Below are positions 17,301 through 24,581 of a stretch of DNA of 48,347 bases, piece by piece. The notes beneath the pieces were generated by a model. It was not told the DNA's origin. It did no database searches and was given only the letters and a program-made list of their open reading frames with translations. Position 1 is the stretch's first letter; each line of letters starts with the position of its first letter. Source of the stretch: CAKKQX01 sp046313915 (GTDB lineage Bacteria > Pseudomonadota > Gammaproteobacteria > Burkholderiales > SG8-41); contig JBKBXX010000007.1 of the NCBI GenBank assembly GCA_046313915.1, positions 1-48,347 of the forward strand, written 5' to 3'. Position numbers and translations under genes: made by a program.

Positions 17301-17794
17301 GCATCATCCACAGCCAGCGTATCCAGATGACGCGGCGTGGGCGCATGGCGGTGATTTTGCTCGACGACGGCAACGCGCGCATCGAGTTGACGGTGTTCAA
17401 CGAACTCTTCGAGCAGCACCGCCACTGGCTCAAGGAAGACCAGCTGCTGATCGTCGAAGGCAGGGTGGCGCGCGACGATTTTTCCGGCGGGCTACGCGTT
17501 TCCGCCGAAAAACTGTTCGATCTGCAGGCTGCGCGCAACCGTTACGCGAGGGCGATACGGCTCATCTGCAATGGCCAGTCCTCGGGCGGCAAACTGCGCG
17601 AACTGCTGTCGCCGTATCGCAAAGGCAACTGCCCGGTATCCATCGTTTACTCGAACCGCGCGGCGACCTGCGAAATCGATCTCGGCGATGAATGGCGGGT
17701 TAATCTGCACGACGACCTGATCCGCTCGCTTTCCGAGTGGCTGAGCGCCGACAACATCGACATCGTCTACCGCGAGCAGGACGCGGGCCGCTGA
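14321..17794 (+). CDS. dnaE: DNA polymerase III alpha subunit
   Basis: The 1157-residue protein is the replicative polymerase catalytic subunit. It begins with a PHP domain (FVHLRLHSEYSIVDGI, ALALTDLANVFGIVKFY), followed by the polymerase core with VPVGPGRGSGAGSLVAYSLG and the catalytic acids in MPDFDIDFCQDGR (D412, D414), then a helix-hairpin-helix region (YGLGAIKGTGEAAI) and a C-terminal OB-fold (LAGIIHSQRIQMTRRGRMAV). The length is normal for DnaE1, and the N-terminus matches the E. coli type, so it is not the shorter error-prone DnaE2. A TAAAAT sequence about 15 bases upstream could be a promoter -10. Long minus-strand open frames across this gene are shadows. Confidence 0.97.
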   Translation: MMRPSFVHLRLHSEYSIVDGIVRLEEAITAAVKDGMPALALTDLANVFGIVKFYRQARSRGVKPVIGCDVWISNDIDRDKPHRLLLLCASHAGYLRLCELLTRAYRSNQYRGRAEIAKSWFSETGTEGLIALSGAHHGDVGQALVIENAGLAQKLAREWQALFPDRYYIELQRLGPAAMTAGAAAVPLETYVQRALQLASALRLPVVATHPVQFIRPDDFRAHEARVCVAEGYILSDQRRPRKFSTEQYFKTQEEMGVLFADVPQALANSVEIARRCNLTLNLGKSQLPDFPTPDDVGLDQFLRRCAFEGLEQRLLRLYPDPAGRERELPRYRERLEFELDTIAQMGFSGYFLIVADFINWAKGNGVPVGPGRGSGAGSLVAYSLGITDLDPLRYNLLFERFLNPERVSMPDFDIDFCQDGRDRVIDYVKQRYGADSVSQIATFGTMAAKAVVRDVGRVLDLPYSFCDQLAKLIPFQPGKHITLREAREMEPQLKEREKNEEEVRELLELAEKLEGLTRNVGMHAGGVLIAPGRLTDFCPLYVADASDAAVSQFDKDDVEAVGLVKFDFLGLTTLTILDWTLRYIKQLDPAATLALHELPLDDKATYDIFTSANTSAVFQFESRGMRDLLKRAKPDRFGDIIALVALYRPGPMELIPSFCERKHGRERVVYPDPRVEPILAETYGIMVYQEQVMQMAQIIGGYSLGGADLLRRAMGKKKPEEMAQHRDLFRAGAAKNGLPAAKADEIFDLMEKFAGYGFNKSHAAAYALVAYQTAYMKAHHAAAFMAANLSAVMDDTDKVQLLVDDATHNGLKILPPDLNSGDYRFVPIDSQRIRYGLGAIKGTGEAAIGHIIAVRQAGGPFKDLFDFCYRVDKRIVNRRVVESLIRAGAFDSIDDHRASLLASVGVALESAEQASRSAHQESLFGDLADTARAVALADVPRWSDRDLLQNEKLALGFYLSGHPFRTYERELRSFVTTRLDQLSPQQHPVLLAGIIHSQRIQMTRRGRMAVILLDDGNARIELTVFNELFEQHRHWLKEDQLLIVEGRVARDDFSGGLRVSAEKLFDLQAARNRYARAIRLICNGQSSGGKLRELLSPYRKGNCPVSIVYSNRAATCEIDLGDEWRVNLHDDLIRSLSEWLSADNIDIVYREQDAGR

Positions 17795-17839
17795 GCGGAT
17801 GCCGGTCGGGCGCGCAGTTGCCGCCGGACGCGTCGGCCG

Positions 17840-18118
17840 TTATGCGGTCGGCAGCGTCAGGAATTCCACGAACTCGCCGCTGCCTTCGGTGATGCGCACT
17901 TCGCTTACCCGTGCGCTTGCAGGACCGCGGCGGGCCCACGCGATCATCGCTTCCACCGCTTCGGGTTTGCCTTGCACCATGATCTCGACGCTGCCGTCGC
18001 GGCGATTGCGGACCCAGCCCGTCACCCCGAGTTCGAGCGCCTTGCGCTCGCTGTGGAAGCGGAAACCGACGCCTTGTACGCGCCCGAAAATGAGGAGGTG
18101 CCTGGTAACCACGGTCAC
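17840..18118 (-). CDS. acyP: Acylphosphatase
   Basis: The 92-residue enzyme hydrolyses acyl phosphates. Both family motifs are present: GRVQGVGFR, with the phosphate-binding arginine, and GWVRNRRDGSVE, with the catalytic asparagine. I placed the start at GTG 18118, which overlaps the TGA of the preceding DsrE/anti-sigma gene by four bases (GTGA), suggesting translational coupling; a GTG at 18112 is also possible. Acylphosphatase in a sigma/anti-sigma operon is unexpected, and I know no functional link. Confidence 0.9.
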   Translation of the reverse strand: MTVVTRHLLIFGRVQGVGFRFHSERKALELGVTGWVRNRRDGSVEIMVQGKPEAVEAMIAWARRGPASARVSEVRITEGSGEFVEFLTLPTA

Positions 18119-18825
18119 AGCTTCATGTAGGCATAGCCTTCCTGGGTCTGCAGCCGGCTGATTTCCGCGATGCCGGAAGGCACGAGTTGTGCTTCCGGTA
18201 TCACCGCATCGGCTTCGATATGACGCCGGATGAGGGTGTTCTGGCATACGCGAAAGTCGACACCTTGCGCTTTGAGCTGCGCCACCGAGGGTTCGTATAA
18301 CGAGCCTCCGCGGTTTTTGGCGCCGCGCAGCAGGAAATCCACGCCATTGTTGTGGGCGACGACCACCAGTCGCGCGCGCGGCGAGGTGGCGATGTGATTG
18401 GCGACATTGCGCAGCGCGGTTTCGATATCGGTGCCGCTCGCGACGTGATAGACCATTTTCTCCTCGGCATGCGCGGCTGCGGGATGGGTCGCGGGGAAAG
18501 GATGCGGCACGGCCATCCAGGTGAGCAGCGCCGCCAGCGTAACCGCGAGAACCGCCGTCGCCGCGCGCCATGCCCGCGGGCGCGCGGCGGCCTGCTCCCG
18601 GCAGTCAGCGCCCAGGTCGCGGGCGATGCGGGTTTTGAGTGAACCGGGCGCGCTGTGGAAGCACAGGTGCTGCTGCTCGATGTCGCGCAAGGCGCGCAGC
18701 CGGGCGTGGTGCACCTGACAGGCGCGGCAGTCCTTCAGGTGGGATTCCAGATCGAGGCTGGTCATCAGATCGAGTTCGTGATCCAGATAGGCATGAATCA
18801 GGCGGCAGAACTCCTGGCAGTTCAT
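18115..18825 (-). CDS. Anti-sigma factor: zf-HC2 zinc domain, one membrane span, periplasmic DsrE-like domain
   Basis: The 236-residue protein has three parts. Residues 1-60 are a zinc-binding anti-sigma domain with the H29-x3-C33-x2-C36 signature. One membrane span lies near 87-106. Residues 120-236 form a DsrE-like domain (MVYHVASGTDIETALRNVAN, RLVVVAHNNGVDFLL, C194 in FRVCQNTL, VPSGIAEISRLQ), placed in the periplasm by the topology. This last part is strikingly similar to the lipoprotein encoded at 20111-20563. The start ATG 18825 overlaps the TGA of the ECF sigma gene (ATGA), so the two are translationally coupled, as usual for sigma/anti-sigma pairs. The protein should hold the sigma factor at the membrane until the DsrE-like domain senses something, perhaps a sulfur or thiol species. 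Function is inferred from architecture. Confidence 0.9.
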   Translation of the reverse strand: MNCQEFCRLIHAYLDHELDLMTSLDLESHLKDCRACQVHHARLRALRDIEQQHLCFHSAPGSLKTRIARDLGADCREQAAARPRAWRAATAVLAVTLAALLTWMAVPHPFPATHPAAAHAEEKMVYHVASGTDIETALRNVANHIATSPRARLVVVAHNNGVDFLLRGAKNRGGSLYEPSVAQLKAQGVDFRVCQNTLIRRHIEADAVIPEAQLVPSGIAEISRLQTQEGYAYMKL

Positions 18826-19379
18826 TGGGGTGACTCCTTCCTGGCCCGGGCGACGAGCGCCTCGTGCAGCATCCGGCGCCCGCGCGCGAGCCGTGACATC
18901 ACGGTTCCCAGCGGAATATCGATGATTTTTGCGATTTCCCTGTAGGATAGTTCCTCGAGCTCCCGCATGACCAATACCTCGCGGAATGCCACGGGCAATT
19001 CCTCGATTGCGTGGTTGACCCATTCCCGCTCCGCGCGCTCGATGACGAGGTCTGCCGGGTCCCGGCAGAAGCGATTGTCCGATTCCACCTCCGCCAGCTC
19101 CTGCCGGTGGATCTGCTCGTCGAATTCTTCGCAAACGCCCGCGCCCATCTGCTGTCCGCGCAGGGTGTAGCAGGCGTTGCGCACGATCGTGAGCAGCCAC
19201 GCCCTGCCGTCTTCGCCACGAAACGAATCGAAAAAACGGTATGCCCGCAGATAAGCCTCCTGCACCGCCTCTTCGGCGTCCTCGTCGCTACGCAGCAGCC
19301 AGCGTGCGAGGTTGTAGGCGGCATCCAGATGCGGCATGATCACCTGTTCGAATCGCCGGCATTTTTCCTTGTTCGCCAA
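18822..19379 (-). CDS. ECF-type RNA polymerase sigma factor
   Basis: The 185-residue protein has region 2 (FEQVIMPHLDAAYNLARWLL, DAEEAVQEAYLRAYRFFDSF, GRAWLLTIVRN) and region 4 (LPVAFREVLVMRELEELSYR, then EIAKIIDIPLGTVMSRLARG), the ECF layout without region 3. I chose TTG 19379 with AAGGGAAG before it because the next in-frame ATG (19337) would remove the first helix of region 2. It is divergent from the exported DsrE-like genes, which are its most likely targets, along with its own operon. Its activity should be controlled by the coupled membrane anti-sigma factor. Confidence 0.92.
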   Translation of the reverse strand: MANKEKCRRFEQVIMPHLDAAYNLARWLLRSDEDAEEAVQEAYLRAYRFFDSFRGEDGRAWLLTIVRNACYTLRGQQMGAGVCEEFDEQIHRQELAEVESDNRFCRDPADLVIERAEREWVNHAIEELPVAFREVLVMRELEELSYREIAKIIDIPLGTVMSRLARGRRMLHEALVARARKESPQ

Positions 19380-19451
19380 TCGCTTCCCTTGTCGTCTGAG
19401 GAGACTGTCTCGCGGCCCGTTTTATTCCCGCGGGTGCGCTTTTTGCGCTGC

Positions 19452-19483
19452 GGGGAATATTTTCGTGGGATTACCGGTATTAT
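19452..19483 (+). promoter_or_regulatory. Possible ECF promoter upstream of the exported DsrE-like genes
   Basis: GGGGAATA at 19452-19459 and TATTAT at 19478-19483 lie 18 bases apart in the 177-base divergent region. GGAA-type -35 boxes are common for ECF sigma factors, but the -10 is not a good match to a known ECF consensus, so this is a weak call. Nothing else is seen in this spacer besides the AGGAGG ribosome site at 19548. Confidence 0.2.
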
Positions 19484-19556
19484 CCACCAGGGGCGCTGGG
19501 TTTGCGGCAGCGCAGTCAATGGCCGGGCCGTCGGGCCCTTGTTTTCAGGAGGGGTA

Positions 19557-20021
19557 ATGATGTTGCGGAACAAAATCGTTTTTACGATGCTGGCGGTCGT
19601 GTTTGCCGCGGGCGGCTTGGGCGAAGCCGTGGCGGCGGACGGCGCGCCAGCGGCTTCATCCAGAGCTGCGGAACAGGTTCGCCAGAAAGTCGTCATCCAG
19701 GTGAGCGACGGCGACCCCAGAACCTGGAACCAGGCGCTCAACGTGATAAAAAACATCCAGGAGGCCTACGGCAAGGACAAGGTGGATGTCGAACTGGTGG
19801 TTTTCGGCAACGGCATCGGCATGCTCAAAATGGATTCCGAGGTGGGCAACCGCATCAGCGACACGATGGAATCGGGCGCCAAGGTGCTGGCGTGTGAAAA
19901 CACCATGCGTGGCAGAAAACTCGTGAAGGAAGACATGCTGGCTTCCATCGGCTATGTTCCTGCCGGCGTGGTCGAGATCATCACCCGGCAGAAACAGGGG
20001 TGGGCCGTGATCCGGCCATGA
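19557..20021 (+). CDS. Exported soluble DsrE-like protein
   Basis: The 154-residue protein has a signal peptide (about residues 1-27, ending AVAA) and a DsrE/F-like fold (QKVVIQVSDGDPRTWNQALN, VDVELVVFGNGIGML, C113 in VLACENTMRGRKL, YVPAGVVEIITRQKQG). The single cysteine aligns with those of the anti-sigma sensor domain and of the next gene's lipoprotein. Cytoplasmic DsrE proteins take part in sulfur transfer; a secreted one may bind or carry a sulfur species in the periplasm, but this is inference. AGGAGGGG precedes paired ATGs at 19557 and 19560, either of which could be used. Confidence 0.85.
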   Translation: MMLRNKIVFTMLAVVFAAGGLGEAVAADGAPAASSRAAEQVRQKVVIQVSDGDPRTWNQALNVIKNIQEAYGKDKVDVELVVFGNGIGMLKMDSEVGNRISDTMESGAKVLACENTMRGRKLVKEDMLASIGYVPAGVVEIITRQKQGWAVIRP

Positions 20022-20110
20022 GCGTCGCGCAGGCACTCGCGCCGGCAGCGGTCGGCGCCCGGCAGGTTCCAGGCTCGGCCAAACGCCCATACCAGGTTGA
20101 AGGAGGGGAT

Positions 20111-20563
20111 ATGAAAATGGATTTTCGTGGCATGCTGATGTCTTTGGCGGCTGCCGGAATTGTCGGTCTTTCCGGATGCGCGACTGTGGATCCCAAGGCC
20201 GATGTCGCCGAAGACAAGGTGGTCTACCATATCAACGATACCGATGAACAGGCGGCGAACGCCTTGCGCAACATCGGCAACCATCTCGAAGTCAATCCCA
20301 AGGCGAGGATCGTGGTGGTGACTCACGCGCGCGGTGTCGACTTCCTGTTCGACGGCGCCACGGACAAGAACGGCAATCCCTATAACGTGCGGGTGGAGGA
20401 ACTGAAAGCGCAAGGCGTGCGGTTCGATGTGTGCCAGATCACGCTGCGCAACCGCAAGATCGACAAAAGCAAGTTCATTCCCGAAGCGACTTTCGTGCCC
20501 TCCGGAGTCGCCGAAATCACCCGCCTGCAGCAGCGCGAAGGCTATGCGTATCTGCGCCCCTGA
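20111..20563 (+). CDS. DsrE-like lipoprotein
   Basis: The 150-residue protein has a lipoprotein signal (GLSGC, lipidated C23) and a DsrE-like domain (KVVYHINDTDEQAANALRNI, RIVVVTHARGVDFLF, C108 in FDVCQITLRNRK, FVPSGVAEITRLQQREGYAY). It is much closer to the sensor domain of the anti-sigma factor than to the neighbouring soluble protein: the blocks around C108 and the C-terminus are almost the same. AGGAGGGG lies just before ATG 20111. It would be anchored to the inner or outer membrane. I infer that it shares a ligand or partner with the anti-sigma sensor domain. A strong terminator follows. Confidence 0.87.
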   Translation: MKMDFRGMLMSLAAAGIVGLSGCATVDPKADVAEDKVVYHINDTDEQAANALRNIGNHLEVNPKARIVVVTHARGVDFLFDGATDKNGNPYNVRVEELKAQGVRFDVCQITLRNRKIDKSKFIPEATFVPSGVAEITRLQQREGYAYLRP

Positions 20564-20591
20564 GAGGCGCGCTTCCCTTTGCAGAATTCGG

Positions 20592-20616
20592 AAGGCGGCA
20601 TAAGCCGCCTTTTTTT
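20592..20616 (+). terminator. Rho-independent terminator after the DsrE-like genes
   Basis: AAGGCGGC and GCCGCCTT form a perfect eight-base stem with an ATAA loop, followed directly by a run of T residues. It lies about 30 bases after the lipoprotein gene and separates that transcript from the hyf-like operon. Confidence 0.9.
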
Positions 20617-20688
20617 CGGTTTTCAAAAATATTTCAATTTTTCATGGACTTGGGGGATCACAGCCAAGTGCGTTCCCGGGCCGGGTTG

Positions 20689-20718
20689 TTGTCCAGTGGG
20701 TCGATATTGTATTATGAT
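20689..20718 (+). promoter_or_regulatory. Candidate sigma-70 promoter for the ribbon-helix-helix/hyf-like operon
   Basis: TTGTCC at 20689-20694 and TATGAT at 20713-20718 are separated by 18 bases, in an AT-rich patch unusual for this genome. It lies just before a palindrome and the first gene of the operon, so transcription would start close to the start codon. Confidence 0.45.
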
Positions 20719-20726
20719 GATACTCC

Positions 20727-20747
20727 AATGATAAAAAGATTATCATT
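20727..20747 (+). promoter_or_regulatory. Palindromic operator-like site, AATGATAA-N5-TTATCATT
   Basis: Perfect eight-base arms at 20727-20734 and 20740-20747 flank a five-base spacer. The right arm ends three bases before the start codon of the ribbon-helix-helix gene, next to the candidate promoter, and no Shine-Dalgarno is visible. An autoregulatory binding site for that regulator is the simplest reading. Confidence 0.55.
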
Positions 20748-20750
20748 TCC

Positions 20751-20948
20751 ATGGAAAAGCGCACGGCTCGCCTGACCATCCTGATCGATCCCGAAAAGAA
20801 GGAGATCTTCGAGTCGATCTGCGCGGAACAGGATCTGACGTCCTCGCAGGTCGTGCGCAGGCTGATACGCCAGTACATCCTCGAGCACGCCGGTGACCGC
20901 GAGCTTCCCGACTGGCTCGCCGGAAAAACCAGAGCGGATGGAAAATGA
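20751..20948 (+). CDS. Small ribbon-helix-helix DNA-binding protein
   Basis: The 65-residue protein fits the CopG/Arc-type ribbon-helix-helix fold: an N-terminal beta strand (RTARLTILID), helix one (EKKEIFESICAEQD) and helix two (SSQVVRRLIRQYILEHA), then a short tail. Its stop codon overlaps the hyfB start (ATGA at 20945-20948), so it is translationally coupled to the membrane-complex operon. A palindrome at its own start suggests autoregulation. No toxin-like gene is adjacent, so an antitoxin role is not supported. I do not recognise a named orthologue. Confidence 0.8.
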   Translation: MEKRTARLTILIDPEKKEIFESICAEQDLTSSQVVRRLIRQYILEHAGDRELPDWLAGKTRADGK

Positions 20949-22954
20949 CTTCCGCCCCCGCAGCGCTTGAGATCACCCTGGGCGTGGTGCTCTACTGGAT
21001 TGCGATCGGTCTCGCGGGCCTGGTGCGGCCGCTCAGCGTGTATTTTGTCAGCAGGGTGCTGTTTCCGCTGGGGGCCGTGGGCGGTCTTGCGCTGACCGTC
21101 GCGGCCTTTTCCGGCATCGCCGCCGGCCCGGCGGCGGTGCTGCTGCCGTTGGGGTTGCCGGATCTGCCGTTTCATGTGCGGCTGGATGCGCTGTCGGCGT
21201 TTTTCGTCGGGCTGCTGGGCATGGCGACGGTCGGGATCTCGCTGTTTGCCAGCGGCTATTTCCGCCGCGTCCAGGGCGCGCCGCCGGGCCTGCTGAATCT
21301 GGAATATCACCTGTTCCTGGCGGCTATGGTGATGGTGCTGGTGGCCGACGACGCTTACCTTTTCATGGTGGCGTGGGAGGCGATGGCGATGACCTCCTAT
21401 TTTCTCGTCACCACCAACCACAAGGTTCCCGAAATCCGCAGCGCCGGTTTTCTTTATCTGCTGATCGCGCACATCGGCGCAATCGCCATCCTGCTGTGTT
21501 TTGGCGTCCTGCAGGGCGGGCGCGGCGATTATGCCTTTGCGGCGATGCGCAGCAACATTCTGCCGCCGTTCTGGTCGAGCGCGGCCTTCATGCTCGCGCT
21601 GTTCGGCTTCGGCGCCAAGGCGGGGCTATTGCCGCTGCACGTATGGCTGCCCGAAGCACACCCCGCGGCACCGTCACCGGTTTCGGCCCTGATGAGCGGC
21701 GTCATGCTGAAAACCGCGGTCTACGGCATGTTGCGCGTCACTTTCGATCTGTTGCAGACCCAGTTGTGGTGGTGGGGCGCGCTCGCGCTGACGCTGGGAT
21801 TGCTGACCGCCGTATTCGGCGTGATGTTCGCCGCCATCCAGACCGACATGAAAAGGCTGCTCGCCTATTCGTCCATCGAAAACATCGGGGTTATCCTGGC
21901 GGGCATCGGGCTCACCCTCATTTTCCATGCCTACGGCAACCCGCATCTCGCGGCGCTGGCGCTGGTGGCAACGCTCTATCACAGTCTCAATCACGCGTGT
22001 TTCAAGAGCCTGCTCTTTCTGGTGACGGGCTCGGTATTGCACGCAACGCACGAAAGAAGCCTGGGCAGGCTCGGAGGGCTGATCCGCAACATGCCGTGGG
22101 TAGCGGCGACCGCCCTGATCGGCTCGCTGGCGATCGCGGGGATCCCGCCGCTCAACGGCTTCGTGTCCGAATGGCTGTTGTTGCAGGCGTTCCTGTTTTC
22201 TCCAGGGATCGCCAATCCCTATCTCAACATGCTGGTGCCGGTCGCCGCCGCCGCGCGGGGGGTGGCGGCCGCGCTCTCGGGCTATGTGATGGTCAAGTTC
22301 TACGGCGTGGTGTTTCTGGGACAGCACCGCGAGCCGCGGCTTGCCGAAGCCCGCGACGAAGGACCGTGGGCGCGCAGCGGCCTGGTATGGCTGTCGGCAG
22401 CCTGCGTGGTGCTGGGGGTGTTGCCGATGGGCGTGATCGTGCTGCTCGACAACGTAACGATGCTGCTGGTCGATTTTGCCATCGGCGCGAATGATGCCCG
22501 TGCAAACTGGCTGCTGATCGCCCCGGTATCCCCGGAGCGCGCGAGCTACGGTCCGCTGCTGTTTCTACTTGGCATCACGGGCGCCGTCTTGCTCACCTTC
22601 GCGCTGGTGCGGCGCTTCTATCACGGACGCGTGCGGCGCGGCGACGCGTGGGACTGCGGTTTCCCGTTGCAGAATGCGCGCATGCAGGACACTGCCGAAG
22701 GTTTCGGACAGCCGATCAAGCAGATTTTCGAGCCGTTCTTCCGCATCCGGCGCGAGCTGCCGGGGGCGTTCGATGCGCAACCGTTCTATGCAGCAACCGC
22801 CGAAGACCGATTGTGGCACTGGCTGTATCTGCCGGTCGCGCGGTTGAGCGAGCGACTGGCGGCGTGGATCGGCGTCCTGCAGCACGGCCGCATTTACCTT
22901 TATCTGCTCTACAGCTTCGTGACGCTGCTCACGCTGCTGCTGTTCGTGCGCTGA
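20945..22954 (+). CDS. hyfB: Hydrogenase-4-type membrane subunit HyfB (antiporter-like)
   Basis: This 669-residue polytopic membrane protein belongs to the NuoL/M/N and Mrp-antiporter family. The conserved charged residues of the proton path are visible: the glutamate in FMVAWEAM, the lysine in FGFGAKAGLLPLHVWLPEAH and the lysine in YHSLNHACFKSLLF. The length and the C-terminal extension (DAWDCGFP, TAEGFGQPIKQIF) match HyfB/HycC. It begins an operon of hyfB, C, E, F, G and I in which each gene touches or nearly touches the next. It should be an ion-pumping arm of a membrane complex. Confidence 0.92.
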   Translation: MTSAPAALEITLGVVLYWIAIGLAGLVRPLSVYFVSRVLFPLGAVGGLALTVAAFSGIAAGPAAVLLPLGLPDLPFHVRLDALSAFFVGLLGMATVGISLFASGYFRRVQGAPPGLLNLEYHLFLAAMVMVLVADDAYLFMVAWEAMAMTSYFLVTTNHKVPEIRSAGFLYLLIAHIGAIAILLCFGVLQGGRGDYAFAAMRSNILPPFWSSAAFMLALFGFGAKAGLLPLHVWLPEAHPAAPSPVSALMSGVMLKTAVYGMLRVTFDLLQTQLWWWGALALTLGLLTAVFGVMFAAIQTDMKRLLAYSSIENIGVILAGIGLTLIFHAYGNPHLAALALVATLYHSLNHACFKSLLFLVTGSVLHATHERSLGRLGGLIRNMPWVAATALIGSLAIAGIPPLNGFVSEWLLLQAFLFSPGIANPYLNMLVPVAAAARGVAAALSGYVMVKFYGVVFLGQHREPRLAEARDEGPWARSGLVWLSAACVVLGVLPMGVIVLLDNVTMLLVDFAIGANDARANWLLIAPVSPERASYGPLLFLLGITGAVLLTFALVRRFYHGRVRRGDAWDCGFPLQNARMQDTAEGFGQPIKQIFEPFFRIRRELPGAFDAQPFYAATAEDRLWHWLYLPVARLSERLAAWIGVLQHGRIYLYLLYSFVTLLTLLLFVR

Positions 22955-22955
22955 C

Positions 22956-23909
22956 ATGGCTGAATTCGTCGAAGCTTTCCTGTCGCAAGTGGCCCAGACG
23001 CTGCTGGTCATCGTGCTGGCGCCGCTGCTGGTCGGCTGGGTCAGCCAGTGCCGCGCCTGGCTGCAGAATCGCAGCGGGCCGGGCGTGTTGCAGCCCTACC
23101 GGGTCTTGCACAAGCTGTTTCACAAGGACGCGTTGATCGCGCATCGCGCATCGGCGATTTTCCGCTCCGCGCCCTATGTCCAGTTCGGCTGCATGGCGCT
23201 CGCGGCGAGCATTGTGCCGGTGGTCGAGACCAGGCTTGCTTTCTCGCCCGCCGCCGATGTCATCGCGCTGGTGGGCATATTTGCGCTGGCGCGAGTTTTC
23301 TCGTCGCTCGCCGCGATGGATGTCGGCACCGCATTCGGCAGCCTCGGCGCCCGCCGGGAAATGTTGGTCGCCAGTCTGTCGGAACCGGCGCTGCTGATGG
23401 TGTTTTTCACGCCGCTGCTGATTGCTCAGTCGAGTTCGCTCACCGCCATCGTCGACGCGCTGGCGCACCGGGAGTTTGCGATCTATCCGAGCCTGGCGTT
23501 TGCGGCGGTGGCGTTTGTCATGGTGTTGCTCGCCGAGAACGCGCGCATTCCGGTCGATAACCCGGCGACCCATCTCGAACTCACCATGATCCACGAAGCG
23601 TTGATCCTCGAATATTCGGCACGTCATCTGGCGCTGATCGAATGGACGGCCGCGATCAAGCTGACGGTTTATTTCGCGATCGGCATCGCACTTTTTGCGC
23701 CGTGGGGCATGGTCGAAGCCGGCAACTGGCCGGCATTTCCGTTCGCCGCCGCGGTGCTGGTCGTCAAACTGGCGCTGGCGGGAGCCGGGCTGGCGCTGCT
23801 GGAAACGGTTTCGGCGAAAATGCGCATTTTCCGGGCACCCGAGTTTCTCGGCATGGCGTTCCTGTTCGCGGTGCTGGGCATGCTGATCCGTTTGTTGCTG
23901 GGAGCCTGA
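22956..23909 (+). CDS. hyfC: Hydrogenase-4-type membrane subunit HyfC (NuoH-like)
   Basis: This 317-residue membrane protein has the NuoH/HycD signature blocks: FGSLGARREMLVASLSEPAL and LAENARIPVDNPATHLELTM, with acidic residues that in complex I couple the quinone side to the membrane arm. It starts one base after the hyfB stop. This is the membrane anchor on which the HyfG and HyfI peripheral subunits should dock. Confidence 0.92.
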   Translation: MAEFVEAFLSQVAQTLLVIVLAPLLVGWVSQCRAWLQNRSGPGVLQPYRVLHKLFHKDALIAHRASAIFRSAPYVQFGCMALAASIVPVVETRLAFSPAADVIALVGIFALARVFSSLAAMDVGTAFGSLGARREMLVASLSEPALLMVFFTPLLIAQSSSLTAIVDALAHREFAIYPSLAFAAVAFVMVLLAENARIPVDNPATHLELTMIHEALILEYSARHLALIEWTAAIKLTVYFAIGIALFAPWGMVEAGNWPAFPFAAAVLVVKLALAGAGLALLETVSAKMRIFRAPEFLGMAFLFAVLGMLIRLLLGA

Positions 23910-23916
23910 GACACCG

Positions 23917-24573
23917 ATGCCACTCAGCACCCAGTTGATCAATCTGATGGCGGCGCTGCTGCTGCTGATCGCGTTCGCCATGCTGTCGCAGCGGCGCATC
24001 CTGTCGCTGATTTATCTTTTTGCCTGGCAGGGCGCGGTGCTGGCGGCCAACAGCGTGATCGTTGCCTCGTCCACCGGCCAGCATCATCTTTACTATTCGG
24101 CGCTGCTCACGCTCATGCTCAAGGCCATCATGCTGCCGTGGATCCTGCACCGTCTCATCGACCGGCTCAATATCCGCTGGGACGTCGAAACGCTGATCAA
24201 TATTCCGACCACCATGCTGGTCGGCATCCTGCTGGTGGTGATTTCCTTCAACCTGGCGCTGCCGATCACGCAGCTCGCCGGCACCATCACCCGCGGCACG
24301 CTCGGCATCGCGATCGCCATGGTGCTGCTGTCGTTCCTGATGATGATCACGCGGCGCAAGGCAGTGCCGCAGGTGATCGGCTTTCTGGCGATGGAAAACG
24401 GCCTGTTTTTCGCGGCAACCAGCACCACCTACGGCATGCCGATGGTGGTGGAACTCGGGATCGCGCTCGACGTGCTGGTCGGCATGCTGATCCTGGGCAT
24501 ATTTTTCTTCCAGGTGCGCGAGGCGTTCGACAGCCTCGATCTCAGGCACATGGAAAAGCTCAAAGAGAACTGA
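23917..24573 (+). CDS. hyfE: Hydrogenase-4-type membrane subunit HyfE
   Basis: This 218-residue hydrophobic protein has several membrane spans and the HyfE block around FLAMENGLFFAATSTTYGMP near residue 160. HyfE is found in hydrogenase-4-type and related complexes but not in formate hydrogenlyase-1 or complex I, and is related to the NuoK side of the family. It starts seven bases after hyfC ends. Confidence 0.88.
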   Translation: MPLSTQLINLMAALLLLIAFAMLSQRRILSLIYLFAWQGAVLAANSVIVASSTGQHHLYYSALLTLMLKAIMLPWILHRLIDRLNIRWDVETLINIPTTMLVGILLVVISFNLALPITQLAGTITRGTLGIAIAMVLLSFLMMITRRKAVPQVIGFLAMENGLFFAATSTTYGMPMVVELGIALDVLVGMLILGIFFFQVREAFDSLDLRHMEKLKEN

Positions 24574-24581
24574 GACCACGG

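Noticed and set aside
14216..17425. Very long open frame on the minus strand (over 1000 codons)
   Set aside because: It lies entirely antisense to dnaE, has low-complexity His/Arg/Gln-rich composition and no recognisable domain: a shadow of high-GC coding sequence.
20751..20948. Antitoxin of a toxin-antitoxin pair
   Set aside because: No small toxin-like gene is adjacent; the gene overlaps hyfB, which is a membrane complex subunit.
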